Positions 1 to 8,044 are shown, counted from the first letter of the stretch. The stretch is DNA of 16,998 nt from an uncultured Ruminococcus sp. (GCA_947589205.1 CANQCJ010000020.1:1-16998), one strand, 5' to 3'. Numbers and translations are program-made. The notes: generated from the sequence alone by a model not told the origin.

Positions 1-543
1 GATAGTTCCCGTGCCGACGATAACAACGCTGTCGCCCGGCTTTACGGCGGCTATATTTACCGCGTGGAGCGAGACCGCCGCGGGTTCGCAGAGCGCGGCT
101 TGCTCATAGGGAAGCTTGTCGGAAAAAGGCACGAGATTCCAGACAGGAACGGCGAGGTACTGTGCAAAACCGCCGTCGCAGCGCGAACCGAAATAGCTGT
201 AGCCGGAGCACTGCGCCCATTCCTCCATAGAGCAGGCCTTGCAGCTTCTGCACGGGAGCATCGGAAAAACGCAGCTTCTTCTTCCGAGAAGCGACTCGTC
301 CACATCGTCGGCTATGGATACTATCCTGCCTGAAAATTCATGACCGGGAATGGTCGGAAAATGGTAGGTGCCGTTCGTGAAGATCCTCGGTATATCGCTC
401 GAGCATATGCCGCAGGCTTTTATTTCAAGCAGCACCTCTCCGCTTTTGAGCGTCGGCGTATCGACCTGCTCGTATCTGAGATCGTTCACGCCGTGCAGCA
501 CGAGCGCGTTCATTTTTTCCGGAATGTCTGTCAAAGACTTCAT
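1..543 (-). CDS. Zinc-dependent medium-chain alcohol/polyol dehydrogenase, N-terminal part (cut by window edge)
   Basis: This is the first 181 residues of a GroES-like zinc dehydrogenase; the rest lies beyond position 1. Visible marks are the catalytic zinc region CGICSSD (residues 44-50, ligand probably C47) and GHE (67-69), and a structural zinc knot C-x2-C-x2-C-x7-C at C98, C101, C104 and C112. The NAD(P)-binding turn VGTGT begins near 176. The start at 543 has GAGG about 8 nt upstream; an internal Met11 is possible. Only 15 bp separate it from the TarI-like gene. In teichoic-acid loci TarJ, a dehydrogenase of this family, reduces ribulose 5-phosphate to ribitol 5-phosphate, which TarI activates, so that job is inferred from the neighbour. 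The sequence itself resembles the sorbitol and galactitol-1-phosphate dehydrogenase type, so another polyol phosphate is equally possible. Confidence 0.85.
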   Translation of the reverse strand, partial: MKSLTDIPEKMNALVLHGVNDLRYEQVDTPTLKSGEVLLEIKACGICSSDIPRIFTNGTYHFPTIPGHEFSGRIVSIADDVDESLLGRRSCVFPMLPCRSCKACSMEEWAQCSGYSYFGSRCDGGFAQYLAVPVWNLVPFSDKLPYEQAALCEPAAVSLHAVNIAAVKPGDSVVIVGTGTI

Positions 544-558
544 ATCAACTGCCTCTTT

Positions 559-1263
559 TCACTTTTCTCCGAGCAGCGTTCTTACCATGAGCAGATCGCT
601 GTCGGTGGTTATTTTAAAATTGAGCGCGTCGCCCTCTATAATGTATATCGGCTGACCGTTCATGGTGCATATCTGCGATGTGCCGGTTATAACGGCTTTT
701 TGTTCTTCGCTCAAAGAATCCATCATTCTTATAAAATGCGCTAAGCGAAAGCTGTCGGGCGCTTGTCCGCAGTAAAGCTCGCTTCTTGCGGGAATATCCT
801 CAACGATCTCGCCGCCCGCCGAATGAAGTATCGTATCGGCGCAGGGCAGTCCGCAGACGCACGCGCCGTTTTTTGCGGCGCAGTCTATCGAATCGTTAAG
901 TATTTTCTCTGTAACGAACGGTCTTACCGCGTCGTGTATAACGATAACGTCATCTTCGTTAATGCCGTTTTCGCGTTCTATCGCGGAGGTAACGCAGCGA
1001 ATGCTGTCCATGCGCTCCCTGCCGCCGGGGATAATGCGTACCTTTTGTGCGGCTTCTATGTTTTTTCTTACGTTTTCTTCAAGATACTCGATATAATCCT
1101 CTCTTGCGGCAATATATATCAGATCGAAGCGGGTCACCCTGAGCATATTTTTCAGCGTGTGGATAATTATCGGCACGCCGCAGACCTCTATAAACTGCTT
1201 GGGGATATCCGAGCTTTTTACTCTCGTTCCGCTTCCGCCCGCAAGCATTGCGCCGTAGATCAT
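559..1263 (-). CDS. tarI: TarI-like D-ribitol-5-phosphate cytidylyltransferase (IspD superfamily)
   Basis: The 234-residue protein should transfer CMP from CTP to a polyol phosphate, giving a CDP-polyol for wall-polymer synthesis in the cytoplasm. The nucleotide-binding loop AGGSGTR (residues 8-14), PKQF (21-24), HDAVRPF near the middle, QAPDSF and the C-terminal NFKITTDSDL match the IspD/TarI family. HDAVRPF, and the spacing of the region before the NFKITT motif, resemble TarI more than classical IspD. The context agrees: a zinc dehydrogenase follows 15 bp downstream and a CDP-polyol phosphotransferase is upstream in the same operon. The AAGGAG ribosome site lies just after the stop codon of the preceding gene. 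A methylerythritol-phosphate role cannot be excluded by sequence alone but fits this setting poorly. Confidence 0.85.
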   Translation of the reverse strand: MIYGAMLAGGSGTRVKSSDIPKQFIEVCGVPIIIHTLKNMLRVTRFDLIYIAAREDYIEYLEENVRKNIEAAQKVRIIPGGRERMDSIRCVTSAIERENGINEDDVIVIHDAVRPFVTEKILNDSIDCAAKNGACVCGLPCADTILHSAGGEIVEDIPARSELYCGQAPDSFRLAHFIRMMDSLSEEQKAVITGTSQICTMNGQPIYIIEGDALNFKITTDSDLLMVRTLLGEK

Positions 1264-1283
1264 TTTTATTTAAACAGCTCCTT

Positions 1284-2633
1284 TCAAAGCTTTATTTTCT
1301 TATCCTTGCTTACAAGCATATTCCTCGCCGCTACAGAATATCTTACACAGCGGCAGGAGGTTATTTTTTTCAGCCTGTCAAGCTCCGCCGAGAGCGTTTT
1401 GATACGCGCTTCAAGCTCATGATTTTCGGCTTTGCTCTCGCTAAGCTTCTTTTCAAGCTCCTTTGCTTTAGTATCGGAAATTTCTAACTTTTCCTTTGTC
1501 TCGTCAAGAGCTTTTTTTGTTTTCGTCAGATCGCTCTTATAAGCTTCAAGCTCCTTTTTGAGCGAAGAATTTTTCTTTTCAAGCTCCTCGCGCTTTTTTT
1601 CAAGCTTAGCGTTTGTATTTATATGACCGCGCGTTACATAAAGCCAGCCGTTCATGCAGTCCTTCATGGTATCGTGCCGCCAGTTTATTATCTGTTCTTT
1701 TGAAAAAAGCCGAAGCGTATCCGCGCTTATGTCGGCGTCCTTGTATTTTTCCACAAAATCCGCGACCGTTTTTAGAAGTCCCTCGCGGCAGGGCAGATAG
1801 CTGTCGGGATTTTTCGGCGGGTCGGTTATGTCGTAATCAAACTCTCCGGAGACAAACTGCTTTTGCGTGCAGCTGTAAAGCCAATCGTAATAAGGCTCGA
1901 AGCGTATATCCGCGCCGGCTTTTATGTCGTTTATGACCAGCACCGGCACGCCCATTGCAAGGCAGGGCAGCGCGCAGTGAAGCCGCCTTGTGATAACGCA
2001 TTTTGCGTTCTGGTAAACGGTGAGCAGCTCCTTTACCGCCTGCTCGCGCTCCGCCCACGAAGCGTCGGAATTGCGGTAGTCCTTATAGTGCTTTATAACC
2101 TTGATCTCTATATCCGTGCCGTCCGCTATAGAGCGCGCACGTTTGATTATCGGTTCGGTCACGTCCGTACAGCAGATATATTCGCGCTTCGGTCTTATTA
2201 TCGGCTGCTTCGGAAGCGTAAGCGTTATGCAGCCGGAGAAGTAAGCGTTTATGCCGAGCTCTTTGAACGTGCGTTCGGTGAAGCTGTCGCGGCAGCCTAC
2301 AGGCGCGTAGGCGTTCAGGTATTCTCCGCCCAAGCCCTGCAAAAACTGAGTTTTTACAGGAGAGCCGTCCTGCTTTGCCGTTTCGTTGTCGGTGTAGTGC
2401 ATACCGACAAAAAGCGGCAGGATATATTCCGACGGCGGCCAGTTCCATTTGTGCCACATATACCACGCGCTCATAACGACTGCGGCGGGCTTGCCGTCGG
2501 GCGTGACGAAGGAATCGAGCTCCTCGCGGTCGAGAAAGCAACTGACCTCCGGCAGCAGTCTTGCCGCCGCGTAGGTCTGTATATCGTCGCCGATATTTTG
2601 CGTATGTTTATGCAGCATTACCCCGAATTTCAT
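1284..2633 (-). CDS. Polysaccharide pyruvyl transferase family protein with coiled-coil tail (copy 1)
   Basis: This 449-residue protein has an N-terminal pyruvyl-transferase-like fold. The start MKFGVMLH followed by NIGDDIQTYA (13-22) is the usual family opening, and TRRLHCALPCLAMGVPV (215-231) is the conserved nucleotide-sugar/active-site loop. Such enzymes add ketal-linked pyruvate to glycans or act as related transferases. Residues 342-424 form a Lys/Glu-rich coiled coil, unusual for the family, and the end carries CRCVRYSV..RN and the basic tail KKIKL. Positions 1-300 align without gaps with the next upstream gene, so the two are tandem paralogs. There is a GGGAG ribosome site before the ATG and a 25-bp gap from copy 2. 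The exact acceptor is unknown. The coiled coil suggests pairing with copy 2 or membrane/complex assembly, which is inference. Confidence 0.85.
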   Translation of the reverse strand: MKFGVMLHKHTQNIGDDIQTYAAARLLPEVSCFLDREELDSFVTPDGKPAAVVMSAWYMWHKWNWPPSEYILPLFVGMHYTDNETAKQDGSPVKTQFLQGLGGEYLNAYAPVGCRDSFTERTFKELGINAYFSGCITLTLPKQPIIRPKREYICCTDVTEPIIKRARSIADGTDIEIKVIKHYKDYRNSDASWAEREQAVKELLTVYQNAKCVITRRLHCALPCLAMGVPVLVINDIKAGADIRFEPYYDWLYSCTQKQFVSGEFDYDITDPPKNPDSYLPCREGLLKTVADFVEKYKDADISADTLRLFSKEQIINWRHDTMKDCMNGWLYVTRGHINTNAKLEKKREELEKKNSSLKKELEAYKSDLTKTKKALDETKEKLEISDTKAKELEKKLSESKAENHELEARIKTLSAELDRLKKITSCRCVRYSVAARNMLVSKDKKIKL

Positions 2634-2658
2634 TTTTATCTCCCTCTTTTTATATGGC

Positions 2659-3963
2659 TCAGAGCTTTATTTTTTTATTTTTTCCGACAGCGGCGTTTCG
2701 CAGATTCACTGCAAGCCTCACGCTGCGGCAGTTTAATATTCTTCTGTGTCTTTCAAGTTCTTTTTCTGTTTCTTTGAGCTTCTTTTCCAAAGAAGCCTTA
2801 GTATTTTTCAGATCCTTTTCGGTATCCTTCAGCTTTTTCTCGGTATTTTTCAAAGCCGTCGATGTTTCGGAAAGCTTTGCGTTTTTCCTTTCGATCTCCG
2901 CCTTAGCCGCCGCGAGATCCTTTCTAAGCTTTTTCAGCTCGTTTTCCTCCAATACGGTTATATCGAACCAGCGGTCCATACATTCGCCCATAGTGCGGCT
3001 TTTCCATTGAAAAAGCTCCTCGGCGGTGTAGGAGGTTTTTTTGTAATCGTCAATATCGCCGTCGGCGTCCTTATATTGTTCAACGAAGCGGTCTATCGAA
3101 GCTATCATAGCGTTTCTGACCTCGAGGTAAGCGTCGCTGTTTTTCGGCGGGTCGGCAAAATCGTAATCGAATTTTCCCGCAAGAAATTCCTTATAGCTGC
3201 AATTGCTTATCCAATCGTAATACGGGTCGAAGCGTCCAGAGACGGGTCTTTTGTGGCGGTTTGTTACGAACACCGGCACGCCCATTGCAAGGCAGGGCAG
3301 CGCGCAGTGAAGCCGTCTTGTAACGACGCATTTTGCGTTCTGGTAAACGGTCAGCAGCTCCTTTACAGCCTGCTCGCGTTCCTCCCAGGAAGCGCTGCTG
3401 TTTCTGTAATCCTTATAGTGAGTGGTTTCTACAATATCAATATCCTTATCCTTGAGTATTTCCTTAAGCTTTGCAAGAATATCGGCGGGCAGGTCGGCGG
3501 CGCAGATGTAATCTCTTTCGTGTTCAACGCGCGGCCGGTTGGGCAGTGTAAGGGTTATGCAGCCGGAGAAAAAAGCGTCGAGACCTATCTCCTTGAATTT
3601 ATTTAGCGTATAAAGATCGCGGCAGCCTACAGGACCGTTTTTGTTCATATATTCCGCTCCGCAGCCGGAAAGAAATTCCGTTTTGACCGGACTGCCTGCT
3701 TGTTCGGAAGCCTGATGGTCGGAAAAGTGTATACCTGTAAGCAGGGGCACTACATATTCCGACGGCGGCCAGTTCCATTTTTTCCACATATACCACGCGC
3801 TCATCACGACGGCGGCGGGCTTTCCGTCCTCCGTTTTAAATTTATCGAGCTTTTCGCGGTCGATAAAGTAATCCACCGAGGGAAGTCTGCATTTTGCCGC
3901 ATATGTCTGTATATCGTCTCCGATATTTTGTGTGGTCTTGTGCATTATTACGCCAAATTTCAT
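2659..3963 (-). CDS. Polysaccharide pyruvyl transferase family protein with coiled-coil tail (copy 2)
   Basis: A 434-residue paralog of the gene immediately downstream. The shared features are NIGDDIQTYA (13-22), SAWYMW (55-60) followed by the WNWPPSEY stretch, SGCITLTLP (133-141), and TRRLHCALPCLAMGVPV (215-231). Within 195-231 only one residue differs between the copies. Residues about 340-409 form a coiled coil, shorter than in copy 1, followed by CRSVRLAV..RN and the same KKIKL end. It has a very strong AGAGGAGG ribosome site. Its 212-bp leader contains the 135-bp element shared with the PhoB-like gene, so its expression may be set separately from the upstream glycerophosphotransferase-like gene. 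Function as a pyruvyl transferase is from family resemblance; the acceptor and the reason for two copies are not visible. Confidence 0.85.
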   Translation of the reverse strand: MKFGVIMHKTTQNIGDDIQTYAAKCRLPSVDYFIDREKLDKFKTEDGKPAAVVMSAWYMWKKWNWPPSEYVVPLLTGIHFSDHQASEQAGSPVKTEFLSGCGAEYMNKNGPVGCRDLYTLNKFKEIGLDAFFSGCITLTLPNRPRVEHERDYICAADLPADILAKLKEILKDKDIDIVETTHYKDYRNSSASWEEREQAVKELLTVYQNAKCVVTRRLHCALPCLAMGVPVFVTNRHKRPVSGRFDPYYDWISNCSYKEFLAGKFDYDFADPPKNSDAYLEVRNAMIASIDRFVEQYKDADGDIDDYKKTSYTAEELFQWKSRTMGECMDRWFDITVLEENELKKLRKDLAAAKAEIERKNAKLSETSTALKNTEKKLKDTEKDLKNTKASLEKKLKETEKELERHRRILNCRSVRLAVNLRNAAVGKNKKIKL

Positions 3964-3974
3964 ATTTCCTCCTC

Positions 3975-4109
3975 TTTTAGTCCGCGGAGCCGCAGGTCTG
4001 AGCGCAGCTCAGACGGTGCCGCTCGCTTTGCTTGTCGGGATTGTGACTTTGTTGACCGCGTCTTTTTAATCTCCGGGTAAATTAAGCTTTCGCTCCTGCG
4101 TTGCGATAC
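3975..4109 (-). repeat. 135-bp leader element, copy A
   Basis: On the minus strand this stretch runs from GTATCGCA to GCGGACTAAAA and aligns without gaps to plus-strand 13551-13685, with 21 mismatches by hand count (about 84% identity). The 3' half is the more conserved part. It contains the perfect palindrome GTCTGAGC/GCTCAGAC with a 3-nt loop at 3996-4014. It ends directly at the AGAGGAGG ribosome site of the pyruvyl transferase gene, so it is oriented like a 5' untranslated leader. No T-run follows the hairpin, so it is not an ordinary terminator. Confidence 0.85.
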
Positions 4110-4175
4110 TTTTATTGTTTGCAGATTTTTAGTAGGTTTTTTACTTAGAGGTGAGGGATTCTATCCCTAAACCTT
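4110..4175. other. Rest of the spacer between glycerophosphotransferase-like gene and leader element; small hairpin
   Basis: The 66 bp outside the element hold TTAGAGGTGAG (4145-4155), the same 11-mer found at 13345-13355. It is fused to a 6-bp-stem, 3-nt-loop palindrome AGGGAT/ATCCCT at 4154-4168. The hairpin lies just after the stop of the minus-strand gene, but the T-rich stretch on that side is weak, so termination is uncertain. I see no promoter here. Confidence 0.6.
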
Positions 4176-5348
4176 TTAGCTTTTGGCTGCTTCTGTTACA
4201 TAATTTGCTATTCTTTCCGCACTGTGCCCGTCGCACGCGCTCATAAACCGCTCACGGAAGCTTCTTATCCTATTTTTATCATACTCCCCGGCGGCAGCTT
4301 TTTTCACAAGCTCAAATAATTCATTTTCCGTCAACGCAATTTCCCCCGGCAGAAAATCACCGTCATAGCGGTAGTAAGATCCCCGATAATCGTAAAACTC
4401 CTCAAGATCATACGCATAAAAGATCATCGGTCTTTCAAATAACGCATACTCGAATATCAGCGAGGAATAATCGGTGATACATATGTCGCTTACAAATAAA
4501 AGCTGTTCTATGTTCATCTTATCGCTCACGTCAAAGGCGCGGTCTGCCGAATCGGCGGGGATCTCGGTCCTTGCGGAAACAAAGCCGTGCTGCTTTATAA
4601 GGAGCACATACCCCGGCAGCGCGCTTGTCAGACCGCTTATGGAAAACTGCTTCGGCGGCTTAGCGTTGTCGGCGTCGCCTCGGTAGGTGGGGGCGTATAG
4701 GATCGTTTTTTTGTTTTTCGCCTGCGGGCAGACCTCGTAAAGCTTTTTAAAAGCCTCCTCGCGGCAGTGCTTGCTGAAAAACCTGTCGGTTCTCGCAACG
4801 CCGACAGCCTTAACGCAGGACGGCTCTTTAAAGCCGAACGCTTCGTTAAAATGCGGTATGCACTCGGGCGAGCTTACCGTTACGAGCGAATAATTTTTGT
4901 GCGCGGGAAATTTGTCGAGCGTTTCGGCGTTTTCGCCGAACGACAGACCTGCTATCGAATATCCCCATTTTTTAAACGCCCCGCAGGAATGCCAGGTCTG
5001 TATGATGCGGGTGTTTTTTCTGAATTTGAACGCCCCGAAAAGATTGCAGGTATCGTTTACAAAGATCACCGAATAGCGCGGCATTACCGCGCAGAGCTTT
5101 AAATATCTTAAAAGGTATGACATTCCGCCCTTGTTGTTGTGGATATAGAAGATCTTAAAAGGGAATCCGCGCTTTTTTAATTCGCGGCAAATCGGCTTGT
5201 AGGTGTCGGTCAGACTGCCGCTTCTTACCTCGCAGAAAAGAGCCGCGCGTTTTTGCGGCAAAAGACAGAACAGTCTGTAGGTAATAGGATAGACTATCCT
5301 GAAAGCGGCAAGCTTTATAAGCTCTCTTATTTTTTGTGCGGCAGCCAT
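4176..5348 (-). CDS. CDP-glycerol/CDP-ribitol glycerophosphotransferase family protein (TagB/TagF/TarL-like)
   Basis: A 390-residue protein of the family that transfers polyol phosphate from CDP-glycerol or CDP-ribitol to a lipid-linked acceptor at the inner face of the membrane. Family marks include QTWHSCGAFKKWG (the HG-type motif region), YAPTYRG, ITDYSSLIFEYALFERPMIF, DYRG and a C-terminal DGHSAERI. The N terminus is basic and hydrophobic, fitting peripheral membrane attachment. The length suits a single-domain TagB/TarF-type enzyme rather than a long fused polymerase. I chose ATG at 5348 because GGAAG lies 10 nt upstream; a GTG at 5357 would leave only 1 nt to that site. It is the first gene after a consensus promoter. 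Glycerol versus ribitol cannot be told from sequence; the downstream TarI-like gene favours ribitol or a related polyol. Confidence 0.88.
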   Translation of the reverse strand: MAAAQKIRELIKLAAFRIVYPITYRLFCLLPQKRAALFCEVRSGSLTDTYKPICRELKKRGFPFKIFYIHNNKGGMSYLLRYLKLCAVMPRYSVIFVNDTCNLFGAFKFRKNTRIIQTWHSCGAFKKWGYSIAGLSFGENAETLDKFPAHKNYSLVTVSSPECIPHFNEAFGFKEPSCVKAVGVARTDRFFSKHCREEAFKKLYEVCPQAKNKKTILYAPTYRGDADNAKPPKQFSISGLTSALPGYVLLIKQHGFVSARTEIPADSADRAFDVSDKMNIEQLLFVSDICITDYSSLIFEYALFERPMIFYAYDLEEFYDYRGSYYRYDGDFLPGEIALTENELFELVKKAAAGEYDKNRIRSFRERFMSACDGHSAERIANYVTEAAKS

Positions 5349-5396
5349 ATTTTTCACTTCCTCGATCGTATATAATCTGACCGTATATACCTTATT

Positions 5397-5425
5397 ATTA
5401 TAACATATCCGATGATTTATGTCAA
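5397..5425 (-). promoter_or_regulatory. Consensus sigma-A promoter of the surface-polymer operon
   Basis: On the minus strand TTGACA (5420-5425) and TATAAT (5397-5402) are separated by 17 bp, a perfect match to the housekeeping consensus. Transcription would begin near 5390, leaving a leader of about 40 nt before the glycerophosphotransferase-like gene. Confidence 0.88.
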
Positions 5426-5473
5426 TAGAAGTGAAATTTTTTGCCGCTTATTCTGTCAAAGCTCAAAAATTGC

Positions 5474-5503
5474 TTGACAAGCCGCATTAAAATATTGTAT
5501 AAT
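5474..5503 (+). promoter_or_regulatory. Sigma-A promoter of the esterase-rnz operon
   Basis: TTGACA (5474-5479) and TATAAT (5498-5503) are spaced by 18 bp. It diverges from the promoter at 5397-5425, with the two -35 boxes about 50 bp apart. The leader to ATG 5596 is about 85 nt. Apart from these two promoters the 247-bp gap 5349-5595 holds nothing else I recognise. Confidence 0.82.
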
Positions 5504-5595
5504 ATTAACAGAATATTTTACGGCGGCGGTTTATGTTATTTAAGCTTCGGTTTAATTTGATAAGCTGCCGTATAGAAAGGAATGTAAAAAAGCTT

Positions 5596-7131
5596 ATGTT
5601 TAGAACAGCAAGCGTTTTCAGCAGTAATATGGTTTTGCAGAGAAACAGCAACGTTGCCGTATGGGGCGAGGCAGATGATGGTACGGTCATAACCGTGAGC
5701 ATTGCGGGAGCTGAGACGGTGACGACGGCGAAAAACGGCAAATGGAAAGCGATACTGCCGCCTATGGAGGCGGGCGGTCCTTATGAAATGGATATTCTCA
5801 GCCGAAACGAAAGGGACGGCAGGGAAATTAAGGAGGCTCACCGCTTTTACAATGTTATGATAGGCGAGGTATGGCTTTGCGGCGGGCAGTCCAATATGGA
5901 GCTGGAGCTGCAAAACTGCAAGGGCGGAAAAGAGATACTCGAGACGCTTACGCCCGAATGCAATGTCAGATTTTATTATACCCCGAAATGCCGTATGCTC
6001 GATGAGGAGCTTTTTGCCGCGGAAAGAAATTCCGGCTGGAGCGAGGCGGGAAGGGATTCCTCGGCGGCTTGGAGCGCGGTGGGATTTTTCTTTGCGAGAA
6101 AGCTCGCTAAGGAGCTTGGCGTCACGGTCGGACTTATCGGCTGCAACTGGGGCGGCACGAGCGCGTCGGCGTGGATGGACAGAGAGACCATCGCCGACAG
6201 TAAGCAGACGGTGTCCTACATAGAGGAATACGAAAAGGCGACGCGCGGCAAGCCGGTGGAATTGCAGATAAGAGAATATGACGAATATTTCAAATACCAC
6301 TGTGAATGGAACGAGCGGCAGAACGAGCTTTACAAAAAAGAGCCGGACGCTTCGTGGGACAGAGTTTTGGAGGTCTGCGGCGAGTGTAAATATCCCGGAC
6401 CTATGAACTGCAAAAACGAATACCGTCCGGCGGGACTTTATGAAACTATGCTCATGCGCGTTTGTCCGTATACGTTAAAGGGATTTTTGTACTATCAGGG
6501 AGAGAGCGACGACCACAAGCCGGACAGCTATTACAAGCTTTTCACAAACCTTATCGGTCTTTGGAGAGACAAGTGGGGAGACGATGAGCTGCCGTTTATT
6601 TTCGTACAGCTGCCGATGTTCCGTTATGAGCAGGATCCCGATTACAAGCATTGGTGCAAGATACGCGCGGCGCAGATGAAGGCCTACCGCACCGTTAAAA
6701 ATACCGGTATCGCCGTTATTACCGACTGCGGAGAATTTAATAATATCCACCCGGTGGACAAGCTTCCCGTAGGAGAAAGACTTTGCCTGCAGGCGATGAA
6801 GCTTGCCTACGGCATGGACGTTGACGCGTTCGGTCCTATGTATAAGGACTGCGTTTTCCGTGACGGAGGCATAGAGCTTATCTTCGAGCACGCCGACGAC
6901 GGCTTTGTCGTAAAGGGCGATAAGCCGGGCACGTTTGAGATAGCCGGCGAGGACGGACTTTTCCACAGCGCGAATGCGTCTATAAACGGCAGCAGGATCT
7001 TTATAAAGAGCGATCATGTGGCTGTTCCGAAATACGCGCGCTTTGACTGGTTCAACTGGACGGAGGTAAAGCTTTTCGGCAAAAACGGCATACCCGCAGC
7101 GCCCTTTGCGATAGGAGATCCCGATGCCTGA
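5596..7131 (+). CDS. Sialate O-acetylesterase-like SGNH esterase
   Basis: A 511-residue protein resembling the sialate 9-O-acetylesterase family, which removes acetyl groups from sugars. The nucleophile block GEVWLCGGQSN puts the serine at residue 99. The oxyanion-type motif IGCNWGGTSASAW lies around 182-194, YYQGESDD around 299-306, and a likely catalytic His in NNIHPVD around 385. The N-terminal beta domain (VFSSNMVLQR, VAVWG) is typical. I chose ATG 5596 because homologous proteins begin close to this motif and AAAGG lies upstream; an in-frame ATG at 5533 would add 21 residues without a good ribosome site. There is no signal peptide, so the enzyme probably acts in the cytoplasm on imported or internal acetylated sugars. 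It overlaps rnz by 8 bp. The true substrate could be an acetylated plant xylan oligosaccharide instead of sialic acid. Confidence 0.85.
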   Translation: MFRTASVFSSNMVLQRNSNVAVWGEADDGTVITVSIAGAETVTTAKNGKWKAILPPMEAGGPYEMDILSRNERDGREIKEAHRFYNVMIGEVWLCGGQSNMELELQNCKGGKEILETLTPECNVRFYYTPKCRMLDEELFAAERNSGWSEAGRDSSAAWSAVGFFFARKLAKELGVTVGLIGCNWGGTSASAWMDRETIADSKQTVSYIEEYEKATRGKPVELQIREYDEYFKYHCEWNERQNELYKKEPDASWDRVLEVCGECKYPGPMNCKNEYRPAGLYETMLMRVCPYTLKGFLYYQGESDDHKPDSYYKLFTNLIGLWRDKWGDDELPFIFVQLPMFRYEQDPDYKHWCKIRAAQMKAYRTVKNTGIAVITDCGEFNNIHPVDKLPVGERLCLQAMKLAYGMDVDAFGPMYKDCVFRDGGIELIFEHADDGFVVKGDKPGTFEIAGEDGLFHSANASINGSRIFIKSDHVAVPKYARFDWFNWTEVKLFGKNGIPAAPFAIGDPDA

Positions 7132-8038
7132 GATAACGCTGCTCGGCACGGGAGGAATGCTGCCGCTCCCAAACCGCTGGCTGACCTCCTGCTATATCGA
7201 AAATAACGGAAAGAGCATACTTATCGACTGCGGAGAGGGTACGCAGATAGCGATAACCGAAGCGGGCAGGAGCATTACGAGGATAGATATGCTTCTTATA
7301 ACGCATATGCACGCCGACCATGTTTCGGGGATACCGGGGTTTTTGCTTTCTCTCGGAAACGGTTCGCGCACCGAACCGCTCGATATCTGTCTGCCCGAGG
7401 GCAAAAGCGGCATGATAAAAAATCTGCTCTGTATCTGCGACAGACTTCCCTATGAGCTGCGCTTTCATGAGCTTCCGCTCAGGCGGGCATATGAGTTTAC
7501 CGCCGATACGATAGATCCGCTGCTTAAAATAACCTCCATGCCCATGCGCCACAGCTGCGATTGTCTGGGGTATTCGCTAAGCTTCGGTAAAAAGCTCGTT
7601 TTTCAGCCGGACAGGGCAAAGGCTCTCGGCATACCGCTGCAATACTGGAAGCTGCTGCACGCGGGAGAGACGGTGACGCTCGAGGACGGACGGGTCATTC
7701 CTCCCGAGCAGGTGACGGAGAATACCCGCAAGCCTGTCAAGATAACCTACGTCACAGACACGCTGCCGACAAGCCGCATAGCAGAGCTTGCGCAGGATTC
7801 CGATTTGTTTATCTGCGAGGGTATGTACGGCGATGAGAGCAAAAAGGACAGCATGAACAAAAAGGGGCATATGCTGATGCAGGACGCTTGTCTGCTTGCT
7901 CAAAAGGCAAACGCAAAGCGTCTCTGGCTGACCCACTACAGTCCTGCGGAATTTTATCCGAAGCTCCATGAGCAAAAGCTCAGGGAGATATTTGAAAACG
8001 TCACGATAAGCCGCGACGGAGAAAATATAGCATTATAA
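7124..8038 (+). CDS. rnz: Ribonuclease Z (tRNA 3' processing endonuclease)
   Basis: A 304-residue metallo-beta-lactamase-fold protein, the usual length for bacterial RNase Z, which cuts the 3' trailer from tRNA precursors. The zinc motif HMHADH is at 61-66, followed by H143 (MRHS), D212 (YVTDT) and H271 (LTHYSP). The FQPDRAKALGIP and later dG..I.P..V blocks match the RNase Z pattern. FICEGMY near 229-235 is also typical. The start codon sits inside the end of the esterase gene (ATGCCTGA overlap), so the two are translationally coupled. A terminator follows at 8045. Pairing with a sugar esterase is probably a shared transcript without a shared pathway. Confidence 0.9.
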   Translation: MPEITLLGTGGMLPLPNRWLTSCYIENNGKSILIDCGEGTQIAITEAGRSITRIDMLLITHMHADHVSGIPGFLLSLGNGSRTEPLDICLPEGKSGMIKNLLCICDRLPYELRFHELPLRRAYEFTADTIDPLLKITSMPMRHSCDCLGYSLSFGKKLVFQPDRAKALGIPLQYWKLLHAGETVTLEDGRVIPPEQVTENTRKPVKITYVTDTLPTSRIAELAQDSDLFICEGMYGDESKKDSMNKKGHMLMQDACLLAQKANAKRLWLTHYSPAEFYPKLHEQKLREIFENVTISRDGENIAL

Positions 8039-8044
8039 AGCTGA

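Noticed and set aside
559..1263. IspD for isoprenoid synthesis
   Set aside because: HDAVRPF, TarI-like C-terminal spacing and the CDP-polyol gene neighbours favour TarI; isoprenoid neighbours such as ispF are absent from the visible part.
1863..2777. Long plus-strand open frame (304 codons) opposite the first pyruvyl transferase gene
   Set aside because: It is antisense to a well-supported family member, has no recognisable motif and no ribosome site. The same happens at 763-1422, 2746-3606 and 9089-9997.
5355..5357. GTG start for the glycerophosphotransferase-like gene
   Set aside because: Only 1 nt separates it from GGAAG, whereas the ATG at 5348 has a normal 10-nt spacing.
5533..5595. 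Earlier in-frame ATG that would extend the esterase by 21 residues
   Set aside because: The extra residues are basic and unlike the family, there is no signal peptide, and the ribosome-like sequence is weaker than that before 5596. It is not ruled out completely.
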